DNA of 64,000 bases from Thermogemmatispora onikobensis. Its GTDB lineage: Bacteria; Chloroflexota; Ktedonobacteria; Ktedonobacterales; Ktedonobacteraceae. The position numbers and the translations under genes are program-made. The notes beneath the pieces were generated by a model that was given only the letters and a program-made list of their open reading frames with translations, ran no database searches and was not told where the DNA came from. Location: the NCBI RefSeq assembly GCF_001748285.1, contig NZ_BDGT01000007.1, forward strand, positions 1-64,000, written 5' to 3'. Position 1 is the first letter of the stretch. Every line of letters starts with the position of its first letter. Of the stretch, positions 34,415-43,516 are shown piece after piece.

Positions 34415-36100
34415 CTAGTAGATAATCAACGGGGTTCCATAGGCGGTATGGTTATAGAGCCAGCCAGCCGCATCCGTCGGCATATTGATGCACCCGTGGC
34501 TCCCATTGCCAGCGAACTCCTCATCGCCGCCGCTATCGTAATGCGGAAACTCTGTGCCTGGGCCATAGTCGGCGCGCCACCAGCTATCGTGGATAAAGTA
34601 GCCATCCTGGCGGTAGGCCATTGCATAATTGATCTTCGTGTCGGGATACCAGAAGGCCGAGCCTTTCGGCTCGCTCGATTTAAAGACCGTCGGTGACTCC
34701 CGATCGAAGATATGGTAGATTCCCGGGGGCGAAGGCCGCATGTACTGCCCGGTGGTCACATAGAAGGCGCGTACGAGCTGACCATTATTGTAGAGGCGCA
34801 GCACCTGCTCTACCAGCGAAACCACCATGACCTCGCCCTGCATGAAGCCATAGCGTTCCATCAGCTGCAGGTCGGTCCTGTGCGCCTGGTTATAGGGCGT
34901 CTGATCGTCGTAGTCGGCCTCCATAGCCTGGAGCAGGGTTGTGCCGCGATTGATGAAGTCGATTGCAGCCTGGTAGTCGTCGATGGTCTGAGCCGTTTGC
35001 ACCAGGTAATCTGCATCCGAGCCAATGCCCTGGTCCATATATTCGAAATCCAGCTCGTAACCGTGGTACTTGTGAGTGGCGCCCCAGTTTTTGACCTCCG
35101 TGTGGAACTGCTGGAGCAGGTAACTGGCTTTGCCGCGGTAGACCGTGAGCTGGATTGCGCCGATATCGTTATCGATCTGCGAAGAGACCTGCAGATAGTC
35201 GCCGATGGTCTGGGCCTGGTCAAGCGCGTGTTGGTCAGCCGCCAGCCGCTGCTGGAAGGTGCTCACATCCTGACCGTACTGCTGAGCCTGAGCAATATAG
35301 TCGCTGAACTGTTTCAGCTTGGCTGCGCCCACGTAGGGGATGGCTTGCGTGGAGATGACCACGGCTTGCGTGAACTGGGCATTGATCGTATTGATCAACC
35401 CCTGGAAGTCCGCAGGGGTCCGCGCCGAGTGGTAGCGCTGTTGGTCGGCCTGGAGTAGCTGCTTGAGAGACGTAGTATCCAGGCGCGAAGCCTGAAGCTG
35501 ACTAATGACCTGATCAAAGGTTTGCATTTGGCTGGCGGCAGTCGCCATCAGGCGTAACGCCTGGGTGTCCTGGCGAGCCTGGTTACTGATCTGCTGGTAG
35601 TCTCGCGGCAATTTAGCCTGGCTAAAGGACGTCTGCAGCTTGGCCAGGCGACTCTGGAAAGGTTGGGCCTCGGCAAAGCCTTGGGCCTGGCGCTCGGAAA
35701 GCAGACTGGCGTAGTTTTGCAGATCCTGCCAGGCCTGATAATCAAATTCGTCGGTGACCTGGGAAGTCAGCCCCTCGACTTGAGTGCACAGTTGCTGATA
35801 ACGCTGTGTCAGATTCTGGTAGTATTGGACCAGGGGCTGATCGTTAAAAAAGCTCAGGGGCGCGTGGCTGGAGGCAAGCTGTGCCTCCTGATCCTCAATA
35901 GAGCTAAGCAGCGTTTGGGGCACGCCCACACTGCGCGCCTGGGCGATCAGGCTGTCAAGCCTGGCCTTGGCCTGGTTTGACGCTTGCTGCTGAGCAGAAC
36001 CTCCACCGCATGCATTTAGTGTAAAAAATAAAAGAAAGATACTAAGCAAAATTGAGCTTTTCCAGAAGCGCTGCCGCGCTTTCCTCTCTGAGAGCTTCAT
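34415..36100 (-). CDS. Lipoprotein L,D-transpeptidase (YkuD domain)
   Basis: A 561-residue exported protein. A type II signal peptide ends in the lipobox LNAC with lipid-carrying Cys31. Residues about 40-400 are helical and Gln/Ala-rich, probably coiled coil, and hold the enzyme away from the membrane. The C-terminal YkuD domain keeps the catalytic motif SHGCINMPTDAAGWLY with Cys537 and an upstream FIHDSWW histidine. Such enzymes form 3-3 crosslinks in peptidoglycan. AGGAGG lies about 10 nt before the ATG. The size is well above usual YkuD proteins because of the helical region. Confidence 0.9.
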   Translation of the reverse strand: MKLSERKARQRFWKSSILLSIFLLFFTLNACGGGSAQQQASNQAKARLDSLIAQARSVGVPQTLLSSIEDQEAQLASSHAPLSFFNDQPLVQYYQNLTQRYQQLCTQVEGLTSQVTDEFDYQAWQDLQNYASLLSERQAQGFAEAQPFQSRLAKLQTSFSQAKLPRDYQQISNQARQDTQALRLMATAASQMQTFDQVISQLQASRLDTTSLKQLLQADQQRYHSARTPADFQGLINTINAQFTQAVVISTQAIPYVGAAKLKQFSDYIAQAQQYGQDVSTFQQRLAADQHALDQAQTIGDYLQVSSQIDNDIGAIQLTVYRGKASYLLQQFHTEVKNWGATHKYHGYELDFEYMDQGIGSDADYLVQTAQTIDDYQAAIDFINRGTTLLQAMEADYDDQTPYNQAHRTDLQLMERYGFMQGEVMVVSLVEQVLRLYNNGQLVRAFYVTTGQYMRPSPPGIYHIFDRESPTVFKSSEPKGSAFWYPDTKINYAMAYRQDGYFIHDSWWRADYGPGTEFPHYDSGGDEEFAGNGSHGCINMPTDAAGWLYNHTAYGTPLIIY

Positions 36101-36162
36101 TTCAGAGCAGCCTCCTGCTTTTTAGGCAGAGAAGAAGATTGATGGATAGGAATAAATCATTT

Positions 36163-36175
36163 TCCTTACTAAGGA
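36163..36175. promoter_or_regulatory. Palindrome in the L,D-transpeptidase promoter region
   Basis: TCCTTA-C-TAAGGA is a perfect 6-bp inverted repeat in an AT-rich island about 65 bp before the start of the L,D-transpeptidase. It may be an operator or part of the promoter. Confidence 0.35.
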
Positions 36176-36240
36176 TAACGCTTTTTTGCTGGTGGACTAC
36201 TCACTCTCCCAAAAAGTAACAGGGGAGAAAGGGCGAGGCC

Positions 36241-36276
36241 AGGCGGAGGCCAGGCGGAGGCCAGGCGGAGGCCAGG
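36241..36276. repeat. AGGCGGAGGCC 11-bp repeat
   Basis: Three exact 11-bp units (36241-36273) with partial copies on both sides lie in the gap between the Cys/Met enzyme and the L,D-transpeptidase. Confidence 0.92.
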
Positions 36277-36373
36277 TAAAGTGCCTGCCTGCTGTCCTCG
36301 CTTTCTCCCTGAGATTCCTTCTTCGGGCTGCTTTTTTCCCGAGCAGTTAGCTGTGCTGGCGCGAGTGGCCTGT

Positions 36374-37513
36374 TCAAGCCAGAGCCTGCTCCAGGTCGGC
36401 GAGCAGGTCATCGCCATCCTCGATCCCCACCGAGAGGCGGAGCAGCGTCTCGGTGATGCCGCGGGCCTCGCGCATCTCGCGAGGAATGGAGCCATGAGTC
36501 ATGCTAGCGGGGTGGCAGACCAGGGATTCGATGCCTCCCAAGCTTTCGGCCAGCGTGAAAACCTGGAAGCGGCGCACCAGGCGATCGACGTCCTCGCGTG
36601 TTCCCCTGAGCTGGAAGGAGACCATGCCGCCGGGGCCGTGCATTTGGCGCTGTGCCAGCGCGTAATCGGGGTGCTCACTCAGTCCGGGGTAGTAGACGTG
36701 CTCGACGCGCGGGTGCTCTGCCAGGAAGCGGGCCAGGCGTCGGGCATTCTCCTGGTGCTGCTGCATGCGCACAGCCAGGGTTTTGAGTCCGCGCAGGGTC
36801 AGCCAGCAGTCGAACGGTGAAGGAACGCCGCCGGCGGCGTTCTGATAGAATTTGATCTGCTGATAGACCTCTTCGTGGCTGGTGATCACCGCGCCGCCGA
36901 TGACATCGCTATGCCCGTTGAGGTATTTGGTGGTGCTATGGACCACAATATCGGCTCCTAGCTTCAGCGGCTGCTGCAAATAAGGCGTAGCAAAGGTATT
37001 GTCGACGACCAGGAGCAGGCCGTGGGCGTGGGCCACCTCGGCAACGGCAGCGATATCGACCAGGCGCAGCAAGGGATTGGTTGGACTCTCTAGCCAGATC
37101 AGCCGCGTGGTTGGGCGGATGAGGCTGGCGTAGCTCTCAGGCGTGCTTCCCAGCGGCACATAATCGCAGCTTATCTGATAGCGGCGCAAAATTCGCTCGA
37201 AGAGGCGATAGGTACCGCCGTAGAGGTCATCGCAGGCGATCAGGTGGTCGCCTGCGCTCAGCAAGCTCAGCACGGCGCTCTCGGCGGCCATGCCCGAGGC
37301 GAAAGCCAGGCCGTAGCTTCCCTCTTCGAGGGCCGCCAGGCAGGTTTCCAGGGCCTGGCGCGTTGGGTTGCCGGTACGCGAATACTCAAAGCCTTTGTGG
37401 CCGCCCAGTCCCTGCTGGGCGTAGGTCGAAGTCTGAAAAATGGGTGGCATGATCGCGCCGGTGGAGGGATCAGGCTCCTGGCCAGCGTGGATGGCCCGAG
37501 TTGCAAACTTCAT
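36374..37513 (-). CDS. Cys/Met-metabolism PLP enzyme (cystathionine gamma-synthase/lyase family)
   Basis: A 379-residue fold-type I PLP enzyme. Signatures are FATRAIHAGQEPDPSTGAI, the tetramer-contact YSRTGNPTRQALE, LAFASGMAAESAVL, DNTFATPYLQQPL and the PLP lysine in HSTTKYLNGHSDVIGG. The C terminus has SLGGIESLVCHPASMTH. Family members include cystathionine gamma-synthase, gamma-lyase and O-acetylhomoserine sulfhydrylase; sequence alone does not separate them. AAGGAG lies 7-8 nt before the ATG at 37513, chosen over an open frame extending to 37951 with no family sequence. Confidence 0.9.
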   Translation of the reverse strand: MKFATRAIHAGQEPDPSTGAIMPPIFQTSTYAQQGLGGHKGFEYSRTGNPTRQALETCLAALEEGSYGLAFASGMAAESAVLSLLSAGDHLIACDDLYGGTYRLFERILRRYQISCDYVPLGSTPESYASLIRPTTRLIWLESPTNPLLRLVDIAAVAEVAHAHGLLLVVDNTFATPYLQQPLKLGADIVVHSTTKYLNGHSDVIGGAVITSHEEVYQQIKFYQNAAGGVPSPFDCWLTLRGLKTLAVRMQQHQENARRLARFLAEHPRVEHVYYPGLSEHPDYALAQRQMHGPGGMVSFQLRGTREDVDRLVRRFQVFTLAESLGGIESLVCHPASMTHGSIPREMREARGITETLLRLSVGIEDGDDLLADLEQALA

Positions 37514-37847
37514 CGCAGCGCTCCTTGTTCTTAGAATGGCTCTCCTCAAAGAGTTCGAGGATTGCTCATCATGGTACTCTTTCCGCCGGTGGCTTGGCCA
37601 GCCCTTCTCTCCAAGCAGGCAAGGGTAGCGCTGCCATTGACCTGTGTGGCCCTGGCGCGTTACCATACAACAGGAAGCGGAGAAAGGAAGCGGGCGTAGG
37701 CCGGCCTGTGGTGTGCATTCTTGCCTGTCACGCCGGGTGCTCTCCGCCAGTAGAGCTGGCCTGATGCTGCTCTCGGCACGATTCGCTACGGTCCGCTCCC
37801 GCGAATGTTGCACGACACGCTCAGGTAATAGTAAGGAGGTCTCTCTG
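37514..37847. other. Divergent gap, 334 bp
   Basis: The region separates the PLP enzyme and the hydrolase. Only a strong Shine-Dalgarno (AAGGAGGT, 37833-37840) for the hydrolase is clear. I looked for SAM riboswitch motifs upstream of the PLP enzyme and found none. Confidence 0.45.
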
Positions 37848-38861
37848 ATGGCGTCCCTGTTCTCAACCAGCGCTGGCTTGTCCGAAGGAAGAGCAGCGGA
37901 GGCAACGCGGCGCAGAGAAGAGGCGGGAGTCGTGCTAGTGCATGGCCTCAACGGCAGCCGGTATGATATGCAGGAGCTGGAGAGCTATTTGAGAGCACGG
38001 GGTGTGGAGGTAGTGAATTTGCTCCTGCCCGGACATGGAGAGGAAGACATCGCTCGGCTGGTCGAGGTGAGCTGGAGAGACTGGGTGGAGGCGGTGCGTT
38101 CGGAACTGCAGGCGCTCAAACGTCGCTGTGCAGCGGTATTTCTGGTGGGCCACTCGCTGGGTGGGGCCCTGGTGCTCTACGTGGCTGCACAGGAGGCGGT
38201 GGATGGTGTTGTGGCGATGTGTGCACCGCTGCACCTCTATTCCTGGACCCTGCCTTTCATTCGGCTGGCGCGCCGGCTGATGCCGCGCATCCGCTGGGCC
38301 TGGGAAGACATTCGCGATCCGGCGGCGCGCTATGCCTACAGCCGTGAGCGCTTCAAGCAGAGCCAACAGTGGCGGGTGCTGGTGGCCATTGAGAACCTGC
38401 TCGAGTTCCTTCCCCATCTGAGGCAGGCCCTACCAGCGGTAACGGCTCCGACTCTCATCATGGTAGCGCGCTACGATCACGTCGTTCCCCCACGCGATGG
38501 CCAGGCTATCTATCGTCAGATCAGCTCGCGCGAGAAATATCTGGTCACCTTTCATCGCTCCTACCACCTGATTACCAAGGACTATGACCGCGAGGAGGTC
38601 TTTGAGAAGACGGCGGCCTTTATCGAGGAGCAGGCGCGCCAGCGTGGGGTGATCATCCAGGGCAAGAACCATCAACGAGCCTGGCAGGAGGCCGGCAAGC
38701 CTTTTGATCCGCCGCCAGTGCTGGGACTGCAGACGCGCTGCTGGCGCTGGTGTCAGCAGCAGTGGCAGCTCACGAGTATGCGCGTGGCCCAGTTCACCCA
38801 GTGCTTCACATCCTGGGCTACTCTCGTGTATACTCAGACGGCGAAGAAATTGAAGCCATGA
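37848..38861 (+). CDS. Alpha/beta hydrolase, monoglyceride-lipase/carboxylesterase-like
   Basis: A 337-residue serine hydrolase. The oxyanion region is VVLVHGLNGSRYDM, the nucleophile elbow VGHSLGGAL, the acid is in APTLIMVARYDHVVPP and the histidine in FHRSYHLITKDYDRE. This order matches the thermostable monoglyceride lipase/carboxylesterase group (Est30-like). About 85 C-terminal residues past the core are extra, Trp/Gln-rich and of unknown role. AAGGAGGT lies 7 nt before the ATG. The next gene starts 1 bp after the stop. Confidence 0.88.
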   Translation: MASLFSTSAGLSEGRAAEATRRREEAGVVLVHGLNGSRYDMQELESYLRARGVEVVNLLLPGHGEEDIARLVEVSWRDWVEAVRSELQALKRRCAAVFLVGHSLGGALVLYVAAQEAVDGVVAMCAPLHLYSWTLPFIRLARRLMPRIRWAWEDIRDPAARYAYSRERFKQSQQWRVLVAIENLLEFLPHLRQALPAVTAPTLIMVARYDHVVPPRDGQAIYRQISSREKYLVTFHRSYHLITKDYDREEVFEKTAAFIEEQARQRGVIIQGKNHQRAWQEAGKPFDPPPVLGLQTRCWRWCQQQWQLTSMRVAQFTQCFTSWATLVYTQTAKKLKP

Positions 38862-38862
38862 T

Positions 38863-40392
38863 GTGAGGCGACAACTAGCATTGGCTCATCAGGTGAGTGA
38901 TCCACCGCGTGCCCCAGCTGACTCTGCTCCCGGTCCGCAGAGTCGCTATATGCATCTATCGAGAATCGGCCTGCTGGCTATGCTGAGCCTGATCGGGCTG
39001 CTCCTGGCCTGCTTCAATGGCCTGCTCATCTATGGTCTGACCCCCCAGGCTCAACAGGCAGCCGCACGCTCGGCGACGGCGACCGTGAGCGCTCTTGAAA
39101 CCCGTGTTGCCTCTCCGATTGTCATAACGCCAACTCCGACCCCAAACCCCTCGGCGACGCCGACGCCCAATCCGCCGATTTTCTGGCCCAGTAACGGCGC
39201 ATCCAACGCTGTGCTGCAGTTGCCACAGGGTCGCTATTTGCTCTATGAGCAGCCCTACAATCCGAACCGACCCAGCAACCCCAAAAACAGTCAAAACCCC
39301 AACAGCCAGCAAGGCAATCTCTTCCTGGCTCCTTTAGGCGGCCAGCCGGAAGTTCTCAATGCACCGGGCTACATCTACAACCAGGCGGTACGGCCTCTGC
39401 TCACGCCCTCCGGCCAGCTGCTTTACAGCGGCGATGGTCTCTGGCTTCTCGACATCTTTAGCGGGCAGGCCACGCAAATCGCCACCATCGACGCCGACGA
39501 GGTGGTGACCTCAATGGCCCTGAGCAGCGATGGGCACTGGCTCGCCTGGAGTAGCGAACCCTCCAATGGACGGGGCACGATCAAGATTTACGCCGGGCCG
39601 CTGGCCAGCACCCATCTCGTCTATCAGCAATCGACCGCCGACTGTCCCTGTTTCCGGGTTTTTGCCGTGCTTCCGGCGAGTAGCAACAAGCAGGTGCTTG
39701 CCTATCTCCTGCTCACGGACAGCCGTGGCAGCCATGAAGCGATTCAAAATGGCCTTTGGGTGCTGCCGATTACCGGCACAGTTGGGCAGGAGCAACGGCA
39801 GCCGCAGGAGATTCTCGACGAAGATCCGCAGCAGGGGCCGCTGCTGCTCTCGCCCTCTGATCGCTTCCTCCTCTATTCGCCCAACGAGGGGCAGGTTCCC
39901 TATCCGACCGATAATAGTGTCCCGGCGGACATCGCGGCCCTCTCCTATGCCAACAGTTTGAGTCTGGCTTCGTTGGGAGGTTCGCCGCCGGCGCTGGGAA
40001 AGGCCCAGGTTGTGCTCCCTGCGCAGCGGGCGCTGCGTAGCATTGCTGATTATCACTGGGTGACTACGCCGCTTTTTAGTCCTGATGAGCGCTCTCTGGT
40101 CTATGTAGAGTTTTCCAGTGACGATCAGCCGCCCTATGGGCGTCACAGCGCCCTCTACACGGTGCAGGTGAGCGATGGCAATGGCCATCTGCGTGTGACC
40201 AGACCCGTGCTCCTGGCGACCTCCACCGCTGCTTTGGTTGAGTTGGGCACCTGGCTCAACGGGCACACACTGACTTTCTATGCCGATGGGAACATCTTTG
40301 CTCTCGATCTCACCAGCGGAGCGATCGCAACGCTGGTCCAGGCGGGAACCTATGTGCGTGCCCTGGCTGTTGTGGGCACGGGCCGTGTCTGA
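38863..40392 (+). CDS. Membrane-anchored propeller-like protein of unknown function
   Basis: A 509-residue protein not matched to a named family. One transmembrane helix (LLAMLSLIGLLLACFNGLLIYGL) near residue 35-57 is followed by a linker rich in TP, NP and NPS and then a long beta-rich region with TolB/WD-like strands (SSDGHWLAWSSEP, LSPSDRFLLYSPNEG, FSPDERSLVYVEF). A secreted beta propeller tethered to the membrane is likely. The GTG at 38863 is 1 bp after the hydrolase stop, suggesting coupling. The ATG at 38950 would shorten the N terminus by 29 residues and begin right at the helix. Confidence 0.65.
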   Translation: MRRQLALAHQVSDPPRAPADSAPGPQSRYMHLSRIGLLAMLSLIGLLLACFNGLLIYGLTPQAQQAAARSATATVSALETRVASPIVITPTPTPNPSATPTPNPPIFWPSNGASNAVLQLPQGRYLLYEQPYNPNRPSNPKNSQNPNSQQGNLFLAPLGGQPEVLNAPGYIYNQAVRPLLTPSGQLLYSGDGLWLLDIFSGQATQIATIDADEVVTSMALSSDGHWLAWSSEPSNGRGTIKIYAGPLASTHLVYQQSTADCPCFRVFAVLPASSNKQVLAYLLLTDSRGSHEAIQNGLWVLPITGTVGQEQRQPQEILDEDPQQGPLLLSPSDRFLLYSPNEGQVPYPTDNSVPADIAALSYANSLSLASLGGSPPALGKAQVVLPAQRALRSIADYHWVTTPLFSPDERSLVYVEFSSDDQPPYGRHSALYTVQVSDGNGHLRVTRPVLLATSTAALVELGTWLNGHTLTFYADGNIFALDLTSGAIATLVQAGTYVRALAVVGTGRV

Positions 40393-40926
40393 GCGCACGG
40401 ACCCCTGGCCTGGCGCTTGTCGGGCCGACGACTTCCCTCTCTTGCTCAACTGAACAAGAAAAAGGGAGCTGAGCGGGGGGGTAAAGGGCATGGATAGGAT
40501 CATGTGACTCAGCCGGGTCACAGCGAGATTGCAGGCTCAGCTCCTTATATTTAGTTTACTCTGTCTACCAACAGGCAGCGGGCGAGCAGAGCCTCTTTTC
40601 TCCGCCATCTTTGCTCTTGCGCTATGGGGACTGAGAAGGGAGCAGAAAGAAGGCAGGCGAAAGGAGAGCGCGGACGGCAGCAGGCAAGGGCCAGCCTGTT
40701 AGGCCAGCGGGCAGACCCGCGCCTGAGTGGAAAACAATTCCCCCCCCTTGCGCAGGCCAAGCGCTCAGCCAGTTCCGCGATCTGAGCTGCTGTGGCGCTT
40801 CGACCCGATCGGCTGCGATGCACTCGCGGCGGGCAACTCCTTACGCTTGTCTGGTAAGCCGTGGTTCTCCTTCCTCCCCGCAGCCTGGCTCAGCCCGGGC
40901 CGGCCAGCGCTGCGGGGCGGGCTGAG
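40393..40926. other. Convergent 530-bp gap with structured element
   Basis: No gene is evident. The stretch contains a long-range inverted repeat (described separately) and, near 40708, a small GCGGG/CCCGC hairpin. Confidence 0.45.
40465..40544 (-). ncRNA. Structured RNA or large terminator candidate
   Basis: GGAGCTGAGC at 40465-40474 is perfectly complementary to GCTCAGCTCC at 40535-40544, enclosing 60 nt with an inner GTGAC/GTCAC stem (40505-40522). On the minus strand the outer stem is followed directly by CTTTTTC, so it could terminate the rhomboid transcript or be the end of a small RNA. No known riboswitch consensus was recognised. Confidence 0.4.
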
Positions 40927-42141
40927 CTAGAGAAAGCGCCGCTCCAGCGGACGACCGAGCAGGAAGCCCAGCACCAGACCCGTGATCAGGCCGCCGATGT
41001 GGTCAGACACGGCGATATTGCTGCCGGGAGCGAAACCCAGGGCCAGATTGAGGCCCAGCCAGAAGAGCCAGTTGATAATCGCCCCCTGGCCGAAAGGTCC
41101 CAGCGCGCGCCGGTTCATAATATAGAAGGCGCCAAGTGCGCCGAAAACGCCGAAGATCGCTCCCGAGGCGCCCACACTCAGCACCGTCGTGGGCATCAGA
41201 AAGTAGGTAGCCAGGCCGCCGACGATCCCCGAGGCGAGGTAGATGATCAGGTAGCGTATCTTGCCATAGAACAGCTCAGTGGCACTGCCAATCAAGAACA
41301 GTGAGAGCATATTTAAGAAGATATGGAGGATGTTCGCGTGCAAGAACATCGCTGTGAAGATGCGCCAGTAGTCCCCGACCTGGCTGACCTCTCCTCCCAG
41401 CTGGTAGAGTACATTCTCGTCGATAAAGAGGCTCTGGCTCAAGAAAACCTCGACAAGAAAAACGGCGACGTTGATAGAGATCAGGGCATTCGTTACCAGG
41501 CGTGGGTAGCGGCTCAAGATAAAGCGTCCGCGCGTGACCTGGCGTTGGAACTGACTGCGCTGGGACCAGGGAGTCTGCTCCTGTGGCAGCGGCTGACTTG
41601 GGCTGGTGGGTGCGCTGGGTGAGGGTGAAGAGGGTGAAGAGGGTGAAGAAGGAACCCCCCGATAGCCGAAACCGAAGCTCTCCTCGAGAGGAGGAAAAGC
41701 CCGCTCGAAGCGTCCTCCGTAGGAAAGGCGCGCGGCGCGTGACCGTGCCAGGCCGGCATCGTAGTATTGACCCAGGGCCTGCAGCAGATAGGAGCGCAGT
41801 GCGTGGGCGTAAGCATTGGCCGGGTCTTGAGCGATATACTGGTCGACCTGGGCCAGAGCCTGATCGTAGCGCTTCTCCAGCAGCGCCAACAAGGCTCGGG
41901 CTAACAAGCTTTCCGGGCCGCCCTCCGGCTGTAGCTCCTCGACTTTCTTGCAAGCCAGAGTTACCACCCGGTAGTCCCCCAGGCCCAGGTTAGCCTCTGC
42001 CAGGCCCAGGTGCACCTTGGGGTTCTCTGGATCAATCTGGGCGGCGTGGGCAAAAGCAATGGCTGCCTCTCGCGGTTGTCCCTCGGCGAGGGCCTGTTTG
42101 CCCCGTTCCAGGTAAGATTGAATCTCGGTCTGTGCTTCCAA
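40927..42141 (-). CDS. TPR-rhomboid family intramembrane serine protease
   Basis: A 404-residue protein. Residues about 1-130 are tetratricopeptide repeats (GKQALAEGQPREAAIAFAHAAQIDPENPKVHLGLAEA). A Ser/Pro linker leads to a rhomboid domain with about six helices. The catalytic pair is Ser326 in VGASGAIFG and His381 in SDHIGGLITG; HANILHIFLNM provides the oxyanion helix. Rhomboids cleave membrane proteins within the bilayer. The start is taken as the TTG at 42141, since GGAGGA lies 6 nt before it. A GTG at 42171 would put that Shine-Dalgarno inside the gene. Confidence 0.88.
   Translation of the reverse strand: MEAQTEIQSYLERGKQALAEGQPREAAIAFAHAAQIDPENPKVHLGLAEANLGLGDYRVVTLACKKVEELQPEGGPESLLARALLALLEKRYDQALAQVDQYIAQDPANAYAHALRSYLLQALGQYYDAGLARSRAARLSYGGRFERAFPPLEESFGFGYRGVPSSPSSPSSPSPSAPTSPSQPLPQEQTPWSQRSQFQRQVTRGRFILSRYPRLVTNALISINVAVFLVEVFLSQSLFIDENVLYQLGGEVSQVGDYWRIFTAMFLHANILHIFLNMLSLFLIGSATELFYGKIRYLIIYLASGIVGGLATYFLMPTTVLSVGASGAIFGVFGALGAFYIMNRRALGPFGQGAIINWLFWLGLNLALGFAPGSNIAVSDHIGGLITGLVLGFLLGRPLERRFL
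41623..41649. repeat. GGGTGAAGA 9-bp repeat inside the rhomboid gene
   Basis: Three perfect units encode repeated Ser-Ser-Pro in the linker between TPR and rhomboid domains. The 9-bp size keeps the frame, so copy-number change would only alter linker length. Confidence 0.9.
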
Positions 42142-42688
42142 ATTGTCTCCTCCACTCAGGCGTAGTGCCACACTATACCGTCAATGCTCCTGCTCTTGGC
42201 TGGACTGGCTGGCCGTGTGATCTATCGCAGTAAAATAAGAGCTTCTGATCGTTCAGCCACTCCCTTCAGTAAGGTGTGCGACAGCAAGCAAGGGCTACCA
42301 GGTCCTGAGCGTCTGACTGCTTCGCTGGTATTCTGGGTACCACATCCTACATGATATCATAGGGACATGCTGCCAGGGGCCGCTGGGTGAACCCGGTGAA
42401 AGAAGTCCCTGTCTCTTGCCCGGCCAGGCTCATGATCTGGCCGAGAGAGATTCGGGGGCAGCCGTTTCTCCTTCCTGAGCAGAGGGCACCTGGCTGCTGT
42501 CCTGCTTCGCGAGGGGGGAGGCTGCCGACAACTGGTCCCGGGCCCGAGGTCGCTGGGGCTGTTGACACCCTCCGTGCTCAAGAAATACTACGTATGGCCT
42601 GGCAAAAGGTGACAGGCCTCTCCCCTCTTTTTTGTGGTGCCTCTTGCAGCGCTACTCTAAGGCGGAGGCTCCCGCCTTGCTGCGGCCC
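42142..42688. other. 550-bp gap with palindromes, unexplained
   Basis: No coding ORF. Notable items are the palindrome ATGATATCAT near 42353 and a plus-strand GGCCTG/CAGGCC hairpin (42596-42618) with T6 at 42628. A small plus-strand RNA is possible but no promoter is clear. Confidence 0.35.
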
Positions 42689-43324
42689 TCATCGCAGCAG
42701 ACCGCTGGTGTGGATGAAGGTTAGCATTCCATTCAGGATGAACTGGATGGCGAGCGCTGCCAGCAAGATGCCGAGGATGCGCGAAAGGACCAGAATCCCG
42801 GTTCGCCCAATGTGCTCCATGATCCAGGCGCTGTGACGCATAACAATCCAGGCCGCCACCAAGGAGGTGGCAATGGCGGCGGCCACAGAGAACAGTTTGA
42901 AAGGGTCGGGCAGCGCCTGATCGACGTAGAGAATGGTGGTGGCGATCGTCCCCGGGCCGGCAATCATCGGAATGGCAAGAGGAAAGACACTAATGTCCTC
43001 GCGCGTCATGGCTTCTTCCTCTTCGGCGGCAGTGCGGCGTGTTCCCGAAGATCGCCCAAAAAGCATCTCCACTGCGACGAGGAAGAGCAAGGCTCCTCCT
43101 GCCATGTTGAAGGCGTAGAGGGTAATCCCTAATCTATCCAGTAGGAAGCGGCCAACAAATGCGAAAAAGGCAATGATGGCTGCGCTAATTAAGATGGCGC
43201 GGGTGATCACTATGCGGCGCTGGGCCTCATTGAGGTGGGCCGTCAGCGCAATGAAGACGGGTGCTAACCCGACAGGATCGATGATCGTAAAAAAAGTTAC
43301 AAAGGCACGTGTTGTAAAGACCAC
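42689..43324 (-). CDS. MarC family membrane protein
   Basis: A 211-residue integral membrane protein with six predicted helices. MarC features are FFTIIDPVGLAPVFIALTAHL at the N terminus, FNMAGGALLFLVAVEML and PLAIPMIAGPGTIATTILY in the middle, and the final RILGILLAALAIQFILNGM. The role of the family is unsettled (YchE/YhgN group). The GTG start has GGAGG about 7 nt upstream. Confidence 0.9.
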   Translation of the reverse strand: MVFTTRAFVTFFTIIDPVGLAPVFIALTAHLNEAQRRIVITRAILISAAIIAFFAFVGRFLLDRLGITLYAFNMAGGALLFLVAVEMLFGRSSGTRRTAAEEEEAMTREDISVFPLAIPMIAGPGTIATTILYVDQALPDPFKLFSVAAAIATSLVAAWIVMRHSAWIMEHIGRTGILVLSRILGILLAALAIQFILNGMLTFIHTSGLLR

Positions 43325-43516
43325 TGCAACGCCTCCCTCACTCGACTGGCTTGCTGTAGTATACGAGAGAAAGCGCTCGCTGGCAATGTAGCCGTGATAG
43401 CCTGCGTCAAGTGAGGGAAGGAGCGGTTGCCAGGGCCTGATCTGCGGATAGCGGCTAGCCCCGCGAGGAAAGCAGGCCCGGCGACAAGGGAGTGAGTCAG
43501 TGTGCAGAGGAGCGAG

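Noticed and set aside
37514-37640. SAM riboswitch before the Cys/Met enzyme
   Set aside because: The conserved SAM-I core sequences were not found on the minus strand.
36374-37951. Longer start for the Cys/Met enzyme
   Set aside because: The extra 146 codons have no family features and a good Shine-Dalgarno precedes the shorter start.
42360-42640. SRP RNA or RNase P RNA in the gap
   Set aside because: Some words look similar (GGGTGAACCCGG), but the diagnostic GGAAGCAGC or GAGGAAAGTC motifs are absent.
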